From Leidyana gryllorum EB-2025a (lineage: Eukaryota; Apicomplexa): a DNA stretch of 64,000 nt. Within the stretch, counting starts at the first letter, position 1. Each line of letters starts with the position of its first letter. Below, in pieces: positions 41,702 through 50,410 of the stretch. The translations under genes and the position numbers were made by a program. The notes beneath the pieces are model-generated. The model was not told the DNA's origin. It did no database searches and saw only the letters and a list, made by a program, of their open reading frames with translations. The stretch is taken from assembly GCA_048772705.1 (NCBI GenBank), contig JBLWGC010000081.1:1-64000 (forward strand). The letters are read 5' to 3'.

Positions 41702-41866
41702 ATGGATAAGCTTCGGTCATCTCGATACTGGTTGGGTGAAAGGAGTATTTGATCTCAAAACCTCCCCCAAACCGTTGTTAAAAAGTGCAGCGAGTAAGAC
41801 ATGTCGCTGGCAACCTCGGGGCGGCACGGACGCGGCGCTTTCTGATACTCGATGTGACGACCTCTT

Positions 41867-41937
41867 TGCCTCGCCGGCAAATCAAACACGGAACTTCCAA
41901 GTCTTGTCTAGCGCTCTCTAACTGAGCTTCCTACGCG
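41867..41937 (-). pseudogene. tRNA-Phe pseudogene
   Basis: GCTCAGTTAGAGAGCGC D arm and CCGTGTTTGATT T arm align to Phe; anticodon arm and acceptor broken. Confidence 0.55.
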
Positions 41938-42046
41938 CGAGAAAGTCATGGAGCGCGGTGAAGATGAGTGACCCACCGCATGTGCGAGCCAGTCTTGCCA
42001 AACCGTATGTGAAGCCGCTGGCCGCAAAATGCCGAGCTCGACAGAT

Positions 42047-42070
42047 GGCAACTGGCCCGAGTGCTCAAGG
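42047..42070 (+). pseudogene. tRNA-Ser 5' fragment
   Basis: GGCAACTGGCCCGAGTGCTCAA, then unrelated sequence. Confidence 0.5.
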
Positions 42071-42212
42071 TCTGAGTATGCACGCGGTCGGCCTCAATGT
42101 GGCGCCTGACTTTGCCAGCCTGTAACCCTGCACACCCCATAGCATTTAGTGGTTCTTGACATGTTATGACCAGTCTCCCGACTCTACCAGCAATTTGCAC
42201 CACCGATCAGTC

Positions 42213-42284
42213 GGCTGTTTGGTCTAGTGGTATGATCCTTCCTTAGGGTGGAAGGAGTCCTGGGTTCGATTCCCAGAACAGCCC
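42213..42284 (+). tRNA. tRNA-Pro-AGG: tRNA-Pro (AGG)
   Basis: 72 nt, consensus. Confidence 0.94.
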
Positions 42285-42410
42285 TCTTGGTCGTCGGTTG
42301 ACCCGATGGGATAAGCAGTTTTAGAAGTAACACAGCCACCTCGTTGCCACTTCGGGGCAATTAACATCTCAAGAATCGCATTCCGCCTCCTTCTTCCATG
42401 TTGCAGACTA

Positions 42411-42482
42411 AGCAGTGTAGCTCAGTGGAAGAGTGTTGGGCTCATAACCCAAAGGTCCGTCGATCGAAACGACGCACTGCTA
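42411..42482 (+). tRNA. tRNA-iMet-CAT: tRNA-iMet (CAT)
   Basis: 72 nt, consensus, same as 933. Confidence 0.94.
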
Positions 42483-42531
42483 AGTGTGCGCAGGAGGGAA
42501 ACAGCTATAGAATCGATTGGGTCGTGACCAA

Positions 42532-42603
42532 AGCCTTCTGCCGGAATCGAACCGGCGATCTTTCGCTTACTAAGCGAATGCTCTGCCCCTAAGCTAAGAA
42601 GGC
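42532..42603 (-). tRNA. tRNA-Thr-AGT: tRNA-Thr (AGT)
   Basis: 72 nt, consensus. Confidence 0.93.
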
Positions 42604-42679
42604 AATGCAAGCCAAAGATCACGAGTCAGTCACTATTGACGGAGGTTACTGGAGCACTTTGCTCCAATGGTCCAATGAT

Positions 42680-42751
42680 TTCCACTGCCGGGACTTGAAC
42701 CCGGATGTGCGGGTGAAAGCCGCATACCCTAGCCACTTAGACTACAGTGGA
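42680..42751 (-). tRNA. tRNA-Glu-TTC: tRNA-Glu (TTC)
   Basis: 72 nt, loop CTTTCAC; one base missing in the variable region. Confidence 0.82.
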
Positions 42752-42926
42752 CGAGTGGTTGAGTTGGGGCTTCGGCCGAGAGCCGTACCGTCTTGGAAAA
42801 TATGGATATGGAATGTCGGCGTGATCAAGTGAGTGGATCTCTGATACAGATTCGGACTTAGTAACCAATTCCATTTGTATTGATCGTGGAATCTTGGGCC
42901 TCCCCAGGTACAGGGCGAGCTTCCTT

Positions 42927-42994
42927 GCCGCGCCAGCTCCGTCGGTAGCGCGCAAGACTTTCAATGGAGAGACCGCGGGTTCGGGCAGCGCGAG
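42927..42994 (+). pseudogene. Lys-derived relic, 'TTTCAATGG' type
   Basis: As at 11834; followed by Ser. Confidence 0.62.
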
Positions 42995-43061
42995 CGGTCC
43001 GAGTCAAGCTTGCTGAACCGTATGTGAAGCCACTGTCTGCGGAATGCCGAGTTCGACGATT

Positions 43062-43143
43062 GGCAACTTGCCCGAGTGGTTAAGGGGGTAGACTCGAAAT
43101 CTACTGGGCCTGGCCCGCGCTGGTTCAAATCCAGCAGTTGTCG
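43062..43143 (+). tRNA. tRNA-Ser-CGA: tRNA-Ser (CGA)
   Basis: 82 nt, consensus. Confidence 0.94.
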
Positions 43144-43207
43144 TGCGATGTGATCGGAGAGTCCAGAACCAACTCACGCATAAAACTCAACCATGTGCTA
43201 TGTCCTC

Positions 43208-43278
43208 TGCATCTGCCGGGAATCGAACCCGGGTCGTCTCGATGGCAACGAGACATTCTACCACTAGACCACAGATGC
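43208..43278 (-). tRNA. tRNA-Gly-GCC: tRNA-Gly (GCC)
   Basis: 71 nt, consensus. Confidence 0.95.
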
Positions 43279-43374
43279 GTAACATGTTGTTGTTAGAGCT
43301 CGTAAACAATAACGGCCGTTTTGCTGCGAATGAGAAGACAGGGGCAAGTTGAGCGAGTATAAGAGGCGCCTCGT

Positions 43375-43446
43375 GGGTACGTAACTCAGTAGTAGAGCAG
43401 CTGACTGCAGATCAGCAAGTCCGTGGTTCAACTCCGCGCGTGCCCT
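43375..43446 (+). tRNA. tRNA-Cys-GCA: tRNA-Cys (GCA)
   Basis: 72 nt, loop CTGCAGA; D-arm changes (GTAACTCAGTAG). Confidence 0.88.
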
Positions 43447-43528
43447 GAAGATGACCTGAAGGTTTGAGAATGTTGAAAATCCATCCCTGCCCACATACCA
43501 ATGAGCCTGGAAGTCGGTGGACAATTTT

Positions 43529-43575
43529 GGGTCTATTGCGCAACGGTAGCGCGCCCAATTCCAGATCGGAAGGTG
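43529..43575 (+). pseudogene. tRNA-Trp (CCA) 5' part
   Basis: GGGTCTATTGCGCAACGG to the anticodon arm (TCCAGATCGG), then foreign sequence. Confidence 0.65.
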
Positions 43576-43614
43576 GCAATATTATGAGTTAGTCGGCGGT
43601 GCCAATTCCGACCG

Positions 43615-43637
43615 TGGGAGTGTGAGAGGATCGACTT
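43615..43637 (-). pseudogene. tRNA-Met 3' fragment
   Basis: TGGGAGTG...GGATCGA of elongator Met, abutting a truncated Tyr. Confidence 0.55.
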
Positions 43638-43694
43638 GCATCTGACTGTAGTGCTGGCATCAGATAGTCGGCGGTTCGATTCCGTCCCACCGGA
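43638..43694 (+). pseudogene. tRNA-Tyr lacking acceptor 5' side and D arm
   Basis: Anticodon arm with GTA and the 7-nt intron, T arm and 3' end are intact; the 5' third is replaced by Met sequence. Confidence 0.82.
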
Positions 43695-43784
43695 AGTAGA
43701 GGGTCATTGGCAAACTACTACTCAACCTGATGAGCGTTGATAGGCCAACTAGACTACTCCGACGAGAATTCCATCTATGTAGTT

Positions 43785-43857
43785 CGGATGGGCTGGGAAT
43801 CGATCCCAGAACCCTTCGTATACTAAGCTACCTTTTCATCATCTGGGCTAGCCTCCC
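43785..43857 (-). pseudogene. Ala-derived relic, 'GATGATGAAA' type
   Basis: 73 nt, loop TTAGTAT, T arm TCTGGGATCGATTCCCAG. Confidence 0.6.
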
Positions 43858-44003
43858 TCTATGCCTACCTCATGGCATTGAGTGATACTTCACATAGTGA
43901 TACGAGTCTCTCGACTGTACCCAGCGGGTTGAACCATTTGGTCTAGCGGGTTCGATTCCCAGCCCGTCTGATAGTTGTTGACGCTACACGGCACCATTCG
44001 CCC

Positions 44004-44076
44004 AGACGCTACTGGGACTCGAACCCAGAATCCCCGGTTCCGTAGACCGATGCCATATCCATTAGGCCATAGCGCC
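44004..44076 (-). tRNA. tRNA-Arg-ACG: tRNA-Arg (ACG)
   Basis: 73 nt, consensus. Confidence 0.94.
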
Positions 44077-44197
44077 GACTAACGGAGCCGTCAAATGGAA
44101 GTGTGTAGCGATCAAGAGAGGACATGGGCAGCTACGCCCGATCGTGGGTTTGGACAGACTTCACTTACATCTCCCATTCGAGACATCGGGGACATAC

Positions 44198-44266
44198 TAT
44201 CCAAGCCAGGATTCGGGCCTGGGTATGCACGGCCACAACTTGCTGTTGTAAGCACTCGACCCGGAC
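44198..44266 (-). pseudogene. His-derived relic
   Basis: 69 nt; three D-arm bases shorter than the other family members. Confidence 0.65.
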
Positions 44267-44401
44267 AATCTTCAAGTGAGGCTGGTATGTCGGCGTGACC
44301 AAGTGAGTGGATCTCTGATACAAATTCGGACTTAGTAACCAATTCCATTTGTATTGATCGTGGAATCCTGTGCCTTCCTCGGGTACGGGGCGAGCTTCCT
44401 T

Positions 44402-44470
44402 GCCGCCCCAACTCCGTCGGTAGAGCGCAAGACTTTTGAAGGGAGAACCGCGGGTTCGGGCGGCGCGAGC
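44402..44470 (+). pseudogene. Lys-derived relic, 'TTTTGAAG' type
   Basis: Same sequence as 27872 and 55827. Confidence 0.65.
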
Positions 44471-44535
44471 AGTCCTAGTAAAGCTCGCTGAATCGTATGT
44501 GAAGCCACTGGCCGCAAAATGCCAAGTTCGACAGC

Positions 44536-44618
44536 GGCAACTTGCCCGAGTGGTTAAGGGGAGAAGATTTGATCTCTACAGGGCCTGGGCCGGGCTGGTG
44601 CAGATCCAGCAGTTGTCG
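44536..44618 (+). pseudogene. Ser fusion pseudogene
   Basis: 5' end is a good Ser (GGCAACTTGCCCGAGTGGTTAAG), the rest is the Ser relic of 33340. Product of recombination that removed an Ile-AAT gene still present at 56130. Confidence 0.78.
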
Positions 44619-44694
44619 TGCGATGTGATCGGAGGGGTCAGACACCAACTCAAGCGTGAATCCCTGGAATGGTGGGAAAAGCAACTGTGTCTTC

Positions 44695-44765
44695 TGCATC
44701 TGCCGGGAATCGAACCCGGGTCGTCTCGATGGCAACGAGACATTCTACCACTAGACCACAGATGC
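44695..44765 (-). tRNA. tRNA-Gly-GCC: tRNA-Gly (GCC)
   Basis: 71 nt, consensus. Confidence 0.95.
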
Positions 44766-44885
44766 ATAATATCTTGTTGAGCTAGTCGCCCGCTGTGCAG
44801 ACCTCATAGCATTCCGTGGTTTTCGCCCCTCATCAGATACCTGTTTCCAGAGACACACGCCCCTTTCTCAGTCCGAAAGCTCCGC

Positions 44886-44958
44886 GCAGCCATGGTCTAG
44901 TGGTTACGACGTCTGCTTCACACGCAGAAGGTCCCGAGTTCGATCCTCGGTGGCTGTA
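44886..44958 (+). tRNA. tRNA-Val-CAC: tRNA-Val (CAC)
   Basis: 73 nt, consensus. Confidence 0.95.
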
Positions 44959-45011
44959 GCTCGAAACTTTATCTGAGCACCACGAAATCTGAAGCGGAAA
45001 AACGAACTGTG

Positions 45012-45082
45012 CTCCGAGACCTGGAATCGACCCTGGTCTTCCGCGTGATAGGCGGAAATCCTAACCGCTATACTATCTCGGA
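45012..45082 (-). tRNA. tRNA-Asp-like (ATC)
   Basis: 71 nt; loop CTATCAC; a T-loop base missing, so the B box is weak. Confidence 0.65.
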
Positions 45083-45176
45083 CGCTCTGGATACGCCGGC
45101 CTCCAACCCCAGAAGTTCTTCCATTTTGAGATTCCACGGATAGAAAACGCGTGGGGCGGCGAGCCAACAACATTTC

Positions 45177-45256
45177 GGCAAGATGGCCGAGTGGTCCAAG
45201 GCGCTGTGTTCAGGCCGCAGTCCGAAAGGGCGTGGGTTCGAATCCCACTCTTGTCA
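45177..45256 (+). tRNA. tRNA-Leu-CAG: tRNA-Leu (CAG)
   Basis: 80 nt, consensus. Confidence 0.94.
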
Positions 45257-45388
45257 GGCGTTGTAGTCAGGACAACCTGCGACTTCATCCCAGCATGCCC
45301 CCACGATGCGCGCGGGACAGCCCGCCGTGCACGTGGCACCCGGCTAACTTTTGTCGATACAACTGCCACATGATTCTCCAGCTAAGTT

Positions 45389-45460
45389 GCCTTCTTAGCT
45401 TAGGGGCAGAGCGTTCGCTTCGTAAGCGAGAAGTCGCCGGTTCGATTCCGGCAGAAGGCT
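45389..45460 (+). tRNA. tRNA-Thr-CGT: tRNA-Thr (CGT)
   Basis: 72 nt, consensus, loop TTCGTAA. Confidence 0.94.
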
Positions 45461-45526
45461 TTGATGCATCGATAAGCTTATGAGGAATGGCTGTCACCAC
45501 GTACAAGATTCACCAAATCGTGTTCT

Positions 45527-45597
45527 GCATCTGTGGTCTAGTGGAAGAGTCGCTCGCTGCCATCGAGATAACCCGTGTGCGATTCCTGACGGATGCA
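45527..45597 (+). pseudogene. tRNA-Gly (GCC), T arm broken
   Basis: 71 nt, GCC kept, T stem and B box mutated. Confidence 0.68.
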
Positions 45598-45641
45598 GAA
45601 TGATAGCATGATGAGTTTGTCGGCGGTTTCGATTCTGACCG

Positions 45642-45714
45642 TGGGAGTGGAGAGGATCGAACTCTCGACTTCAGGATTATCAGACCTACGCGCTACCGAC
45701 TGCGCTACACTCCC
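45642..45714 (-). tRNA. tRNA with elongator-Met body and Ile anticodon (GAT)
   Basis: 73 nt, all stems as in 25446; loop CTGATAA. The duplicate at 57394 carries CGT instead. Confidence 0.82.
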
Positions 45715-45790
45715 CCTCCGACTTTCTCCGAGGAATCACCTGAACCCAGAACCATGCTGCCAGGCAGGTTGGGAAAAGATACAACAAAGT

Positions 45791-45862
45791 GGGCTGTTCT
45801 AAGAATGGAACCTAGGACTTCTTCCACCCGACGGAAGTATCATACCACTACACCAAACAGCC
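45791..45862 (-). pseudogene. tRNA-Pro (CGG), degenerate
   Basis: 72 nt; U32/33 region GTCGGGT and B box GGTTCCATTC altered. Confidence 0.65.
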
Positions 45863-45950
45863 GCCTGTCGTTCGTGCAACCCGCTGAAGACAGTTTAAAA
45901 AGTGGTCATCCTATGTTGAGAACCAACAAATGCGATGGGGTCTGCACCAC

Positions 45951-46023
45951 GGGCGACTAGCTCAAATGGTAGAGCGCTCGCTTAGCATGCGGGAGGTACT
46001 GGGATCGATGCCCAGGTCGTCCA
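45951..46023 (+). tRNA. tRNA-Ala-AGC: tRNA-Ala (AGC)
   Basis: 73 nt, one anticodon-stem change. Its D2 counterpart at 57703 reads CGC. Confidence 0.92.
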
Positions 46024-46141
46024 AAGTAGGTACGGCTGCACGTGGCCGCCTTCAGACCCATCGCTACCATCTTTGAAGAGTCGCGAACCACAAGTGCCAT
46101 TGGGAGAGCACCGCACTCAATGTCTAGGGTGCATCTGAAGC

Positions 46142-46213
46142 CGGTTCTGTTAGGTTCCGGACCTCCGAGTTTGTCATCAAAAGCCACACGCTTTGCCACT
46201 GAGCTACAAGACG
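46142..46213 (-). pseudogene. tRNA-Asn body with TTT loop
   Basis: 72 nt; loop CTTTTGA, D-arm base lost, T arm changed. Inverted relative of 49000. Confidence 0.62.
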
Positions 46214-46347
46214 CCTTACAATGTTTCTGAGCTTAGTGGAGAGACCCTCCACTTTCTACTGCAACCTTTTTGTTGTAGGTTGACCCGACGGACCACGTCT
46301 TGTTAAGAGGGTACGGTTCTCATCCGAAACCTCAATTGGGGAACTTG

Positions 46348-46420
46348 CCGACTGTAGTCTAAGTGGCTAGGACAAGCGGCTCTCACTCGCACGATCCGGG
46401 TTCAAGTCCCGGCAGTGGAA
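46348..46420 (+). tRNA. tRNA-Glu-CTC: tRNA-Glu (CTC), degenerate
   Basis: 73 nt; acceptor 5' strand CCGACTG mispairs. Confidence 0.65.
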
Positions 46421-46496
46421 GTCCTTGCACTACTCGAGCAAAGTGGTCCAGTAATCTCCGTCAATAGAGACTGTTTCGTGATCTTCGGCTTGCATT

Positions 46497-46568
46497 GCCT
46501 TCTTAGCTTAGGGGCAGAGCATTCCCTTAGTAAGCGAAAGGTCGCCGGTTCGATTCCGGCAGAAGGCT
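46497..46568 (+). tRNA. tRNA-Thr-AGT: tRNA-Thr (AGT)
   Basis: 72 nt, loop TTAGTAA; one anticodon-stem mismatch. Confidence 0.88.
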
Positions 46569-46616
46569 TTGGTCACGAGCCGATCTATTCTAGACTGTTT
46601 CCCTTTTGCGCACACT

Positions 46617-46688
46617 TAGCAGTGAGTCGTTTCGATCGACTGACCTTTGGGTTGTGAGCCCAACACTCTTCCGCTGAGCTGCACTGCT
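46617..46688 (-). tRNA. tRNA with initiator-Met body and Val anticodon (CAC)
   Basis: 72 nt; acceptor AGCAGTG/CACTGCT, T loop ATCGAAA with A54 and a compensated T-stem pair (AGTCG/CGACT). Loop CTCACAA gives CAC, complementary to GUG. All stems pair. Confidence 0.82.
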
Positions 46689-46813
46689 TAGTCTGCAACA
46701 TGGAAGAGGTAGCCGAAATGCAATTCTTGAGATGTTAATTGCCTTGAGTGTCGACGCGGTGGCTGTGTTACTTCTAAAACTGCTTATCCCATCGGGTCAA
46801 CCGACAACCCAGA

Positions 46814-46885
46814 GGGCTGTTCTGGGAATCGAACCCAGGACTCCTTCCACCCTAAGGAAGGATCATACCACTAGACCAAACAGCC
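46814..46885 (-). tRNA. tRNA-Pro-AGG: tRNA-Pro (AGG)
   Basis: 72 nt, consensus. Confidence 0.94.
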
Positions 46886-46973
46886 GCCTGTCGGTCGTGC
46901 AACCCGCTGGGTACACTCGAGAGAGTGGTCATACTATGTGAAGTACCACTAAATGCGATGGGGTCTGCACAGC

Positions 46974-47046
46974 GGGGGACTAGCTCAAATGGTGAAGCGC
47001 TCCCTTAGCGTGCAAGAGGTACTGGGATCAATGCCCAGGTCGTCCA
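46974..47046 (+). tRNA. tRNA-Ala-AGC: tRNA-Ala (AGC), degenerate
   Basis: 73 nt; acceptor, D-arm and anticodon-stem mismatches. Confidence 0.65.
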
Positions 47047-47138
47047 AAGTTTGTAGTGCTGCAACTGGCGCTATTTGACTACAGTTGAGAGCTTTGAGGG
47101 TGCCCTGTAGCCCTTGGATAGACTTTGTAGGGTGCCTG

Positions 47139-47202
47139 AGACCGCGGACCTGCGACTTAGTATTGAACAATCACACGCTTTGCCCACTGCGCTAGAAGAG
47201 CC
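47139..47202 (-). pseudogene. tRNA-Asn pseudogene
   Basis: Near-copy of 25938. Confidence 0.6.
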
Positions 47203-47300
47203 AGTTGAATATTTTGGAGGTTAGTAGAGAAACCCGTTTTGCATGTGTGGGGAAGCTCTAGTCCGGATGGCTCTATCAACTCTTTGAGAAGGGCTAAATC

Positions 47301-47372
47301 GGTTGCGTGGTGTAGTGGTTAGCACTGGAGACTCCAAATCTCCCGACTTAGGATCGATTCCCGGCGCGACCT
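47301..47372 (+). tRNA. tRNA with Gln body and Trp anticodon (CCA)
   Basis: 72 nt, loop CTCCAAA; T stem altered (TTAGGATCGATTCCC). Paralogue of the intact Gln-TTG at 26099. Confidence 0.65.
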
Positions 47373-47435
47373 CAGAACTAGTCCTCACTCTTTCGTGAAA
47401 CCTCGCCACTTCTCTTGGTCTGCGGGACCTTCACT

Positions 47436-47508
47436 GCAGCCATGGTCTAGTGGTCACGACGTCTGCTTAACACGCAGAAGGTCCCGAGTTCGATCCTCGG
47501 TGGCTGTA
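47436..47508 (+). tRNA. tRNA-Val-AAC: tRNA-Val (AAC)
   Basis: 73 nt, loop TTAACAC. Confidence 0.94.
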
Positions 47509-47562
47509 ACTCGCATTTTTGCAGGTGAGCACCACGAAATCTAAAGCGGAAAAACTAAGTGT

Positions 47563-47634
47563 CTCCGACACCGGGATTCGTACGCGGGTCTTCCGAGTGA
47601 CAGGCGGAAATACTAAGCACTATACTATCTCGGA
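47563..47634 (-). tRNA. tRNA-Asp-GTC: tRNA-Asp (GTC), degenerate
   Basis: 72 nt, GTC; B box GCGTACGAATCCC and D-stem changes. Confidence 0.62.
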
Positions 47635-47726
47635 CGCTCGTGGAGACCCCGGCCTTCAACCCCAAAAGTCTTTCTATTTTGGCTCACGGACAAAAAACCG
47701 GTGGAGCGATGAACCAACAACACTGT

Positions 47727-47782
47727 GGCAAGATGGCCGAGTTGTCTAAGGCGCTGTGCTCAGACCGCAGTCCGAAAGGGCG
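47727..47782 (+). pseudogene. tRNA-Leu (CAG) 5' part
   Basis: Intact to the variable arm, then jumps to the Tyr upstream spacer. Confidence 0.78.
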
Positions 47783-47826
47783 AGGATCTGGGGTTGAGCC
47801 GTTCGAACCCCAGAGCAGTTGGACGG

Positions 47827-47906
47827 CCGGGGGTAGCTCAGTTGGTAGAGCATCTGACTGTAGTGCTGGCATCAGATAGTCGGCGGTTCGATTCCGTCCC
47901 ACCGGA
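47827..47906 (+). tRNA. tRNA-Tyr-GTA: tRNA-Tyr (GTA), 7-nt intron
   Basis: 80 nt, same sequence as 28485, intron TGCTGGC. Confidence 0.93.
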
Positions 47907-48009
47907 AGTAGCGTGGTGATTGGCAAAGTACTACTCAACCTGATGGTTTTGGCAGACAGCGTTGATAGGCCAACTAGACTACTCCGGCGAGGGTTCCATC
48001 TATGTAGTT

Positions 48010-48084
48010 CGGATGCGCTGAGAATCGATCCCAGAACCTTTCATATACTAAGCACCGTTTCATCATCATCTGGGCTAGCCTCCC
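48010..48084 (-). pseudogene. Ala-derived relic, 'GATGATGAAA' type
   Basis: 75 nt with an extra GAT unit in the D loop; loop TTAGTAT. Confidence 0.6.
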
Positions 48085-48173
48085 TCTGTGCCTACCTCAT
48101 GGCATTGAGTAATACTTCACATAGTGAGACGAGTCTCTCGACTGTACCCAGCGGGTTGAACCACCAGCTAGGC

Positions 48174-48245
48174 GGCTGTTTGGTCTAGTGGTATGATTCT
48201 TCCTTCGGGTGGAAGAAGTCCTGGGTTCGATTCCCAGAACAGCCC
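48174..48245 (+). tRNA. tRNA-Pro-CGG: tRNA-Pro (CGG)
   Basis: 72 nt, consensus. Confidence 0.94.
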
Positions 48246-48358
48246 GTCTGATAGTCGTTGACGCAACACGGCACTCGACCCATCCCGGACAATGTCCCTG
48301 ACAGCTAAGACAGGATCTGAGTTGTTGACTCAACAGGCTGCAACCCGGCCATTCGCTC

Positions 48359-48431
48359 AGACGCTACTGGGACTCGAACCCAGAATCCCCGGTTCCGTAG
48401 ACCGATGCCATATCCATTAGGCCATAGCGCC
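48359..48431 (-). tRNA. tRNA-Arg-ACG: tRNA-Arg (ACG)
   Basis: 73 nt, consensus. Confidence 0.94.
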
Positions 48432-48548
48432 GACTAACCGAGCCGTCAAATGAAAAGTGTGTAGCGATCAAGAGAGGAGGGCAGCTACGCCCGATCGTGG
48501 GCTCGGACAAACTTCACCTACATCTCCCACGAGACATCGGAGACATAC

Positions 48549-48620
48549 TATCGAAGCCAGGATTTGGGCCTGGGTATGCACGGCCACAACTTGCTGTTGT
48601 GAGCACTAGACGACCCGGAG
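48549..48620 (-). pseudogene. His-derived relic
   Basis: 72 nt, GTG; T loop damaged. Confidence 0.65.
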
Positions 48621-48686
48621 TGAGGCTGGTGGGTACCAAAGCCACTTTAGATGTCAAGCTATCGAGTTTTGTGTCCTTGGTTTCCT

Positions 48687-48758
48687 GCCGCCCAAGCTCA
48701 TCGGTAGAGCGCAAGACTCTTAATCTCGCAGTCGCGGGTTCGAGCCCCGCGGGCGGTG
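48687..48758 (+). tRNA. tRNA-Lys-CTT: tRNA-Lys (CTT)
   Basis: 72 nt, loop CTCTTAA; one D-loop base lost. Confidence 0.85.
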
Positions 48759-48818
48759 TGGATCTATTTCCCTGGAAGTAAGAATGGAACTGTTGCCTAC
48801 AAGCACACTCAGCTGGAT

Positions 48819-48891
48819 TTCCACTGCCGGGACTTGAACCCGGATCGTGCGGATGAGAGCCGCATATCCTAGCCACTCAGACTACAGTGGA
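48819..48891 (-). tRNA. tRNA-Glu-CTC: tRNA-Glu (CTC)
   Basis: 73 nt, two small changes. Confidence 0.9.
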
Positions 48892-48999
48892 CAAATTCCA
48901 CAGTGGAGGTCAACAAGATGTGGTCCGTCGGGTCAACCTACAAAGGGGTTGCAGTAGAAAGTGGAGGGTCCCTCTACTAAGCTCTGCAACATTGTAAGG

Positions 49000-49073
49000 C
49001 GTCTTGTGAGCTCAGTCGGCAGAGCGTGTGGCTTTTGATGACAAGCTCGCAGGTCCGGAACCTAGCACAACCG
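49000..49073 (+). pseudogene. tRNA-Asn body with TTT loop
   Basis: 74 nt; loop CTTTTGA, T loop TCCGGAA; relative of 46142. Confidence 0.62.
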
Positions 49074-49191
49074 GCTTCAGAGGCACCCTAGACATTGACT
49101 GCGGTGCTCTCCCAATGGCACTTGTGGTTCGCGACCCTTCAAAGATGACAACGATGGGTTTGAATCCGGCCACGTGCAGCTGTACGTACTT

Positions 49192-49264
49192 TGGACGACC
49201 TGGGTATCGATCCCAGTACCTCTCGCATGCTAAGCGAGCGCTCTACCATTTGAGCTAGCCGCCC
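49192..49264 (-). tRNA. tRNA-Ala-AGC: tRNA-Ala (AGC)
   Basis: 73 nt, loop TTAGCAT. Confidence 0.93.
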
Positions 49265-49322
49265 AGGCGCACAGATGAGAAGCTATTGCATCCAGTGGGT
49301 GACCAAACGCCCATACAACGGC

Positions 49323-49402
49323 TGACAAGAGTGGGATTCGAACCCACGCCCTTTCGGACTGCGGCCTGAACACAGCGTTTGAGACCACTAGGCCACCTTT
49401 CC
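49323..49402 (-). tRNA. tRNA-Leu-CAG: tRNA-Leu (CAG)
   Basis: 80 nt, CAG; acceptor and D-arm changes. Confidence 0.78.
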
Positions 49403-49497
49403 GGAATGTTGTTGACTCGCCCTTCCACGCGTTTCCTGTACTTGGAATCTCAAAATGGAAGGTCTTCCGGGGTTGGAGGCCGGGGTATTAACGAGCG

Positions 49498-49569
49498 TCC
49501 GAGATAGTATAGTGGTGAGTATTTCCGCCTGTCACGCGGAAGACCCGGGTTCGATTCCCGGTCTCGGAG
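49498..49569 (+). tRNA. tRNA-Asp-GTC: tRNA-Asp (GTC)
   Basis: 72 nt, consensus. Confidence 0.94.
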
Positions 49570-49627
49570 CACACTTAGTTGGTTTCGCTTAGATTCTCCC
49601 CTTTGGTTCCCGCTGAAAGTTGCGAGC

Positions 49628-49700
49628 TACAGCCACTTGGGATCGAACTCGGAACCTTCTGCGTGTTAAGCAGACGTCGTAACCACTAGACCATGACTGC
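49628..49700 (-). tRNA. tRNA-Val-AAC: tRNA-Val (AAC)
   Basis: 73 nt, loop TTAACAC; T-stem and acceptor changes. Confidence 0.82.
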
Positions 49701-49760
49701 GCGAAAGCTTTGCGGGAACCAAGAGAAGTTGCGAAGTTTCAAGAAGTAGAACTAGTTGCG

Positions 49761-49826
49761 AGGTCGCGCCGGGAATCGAACCCAGCTCGGGAGATCCAAA
49801 GCTTCCAGTGCTAACCATTCACGACC
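49761..49826 (-). pseudogene. tRNA-Gln (TTG), 5' deletion
   Basis: 66 nt; acceptor 5' side and part of the D arm lost; inverted relative of 21898. Confidence 0.7.
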
Positions 49827-49898
49827 AAGAATTAAAAGAGTGTATGAAGTCATTGGGATTGGAAATGAATGCGTTCAGAGCTGGTACCCACCCGATCG

Positions 49899-49940
49899 TT
49901 GGCGTGGCAGGCGGAAATATAACTTTGATACCATGTCGGA
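49899..49940 (-). pseudogene. tRNA-Asp 5' fragment
   Basis: Inverted copy of 21774. Confidence 0.6.
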
Positions 49941-50028
49941 GGCACGCCCCAACCTCAGAGCCCAGCTTTTCCATTCTCTAGCTTCAACAGACAGCGAACG
50001 CTTGGAGTAGCGGGACAGGAACCGAGCT

Positions 50029-50108
50029 GATAAGATGGCTGAGGGGTCCAAGGCGCTGCATGCAAGTCGCAGTTCGAAAGGGCGTGGGTCCAAATCCCAC
50101 TCTTGTCA
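50029..50108 (+). tRNA. tRNA-Leu (CAA loop), degenerate
   Basis: 80 nt; loop TGCAAGT lacks U33; B box GGTCCAAATCC. Confidence 0.6.
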
Positions 50109-50145
50109 GGTTGAGCCTGACACGGGAAAAACAAAAGAGTCTGAT

Positions 50146-50215
50146 TGAGCCCATAGTGATTCGAAAACCCAACCTTCTGATCTGGAGTCAGACGCGGTAC
50201 GTTGGCCATAGACCC
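50146..50215 (-). tRNA. tRNA-Trp-CCA: tRNA-Trp (CCA), D-arm shortened
   Basis: 70 nt, same D-arm loss as 21500 plus an acceptor change. Confidence 0.68.
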
Positions 50216-50270
50216 AAAACCATCCCCCGCTCCAGACTCATTACTTGGTGGTCAGGAATGGAGGTGTTAC

Positions 50271-50341
50271 GCATATGTGGTCTAGTGGTAGAATGTCTCG
50301 TTGCCATCGAGACGACCCGGGTTCGATTCCCGGCAGATGCA
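50271..50341 (+). tRNA. tRNA-Gly-GCC: tRNA-Gly (GCC)
   Basis: 71 nt, one acceptor change (GCATATG). Confidence 0.92.
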
Positions 50342-50410
50342 GAGGACACATTGTTGTTTTTTCCAGAAATTCATGTGTCAGTTGGTGTTTACCTCTCCAA
50401 CCACATCGCA

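Larger units (their letters stand above)
43110..45950 (+). repeat. Direct repeat D1
   Basis: Near-identical to 54542-57702. Copy D1 lacks about 330 bases that hold Ser-AGA and Ile-AAT in D2, by fusion of two Ser sequences at 44536-44560. Confidence 0.92.
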
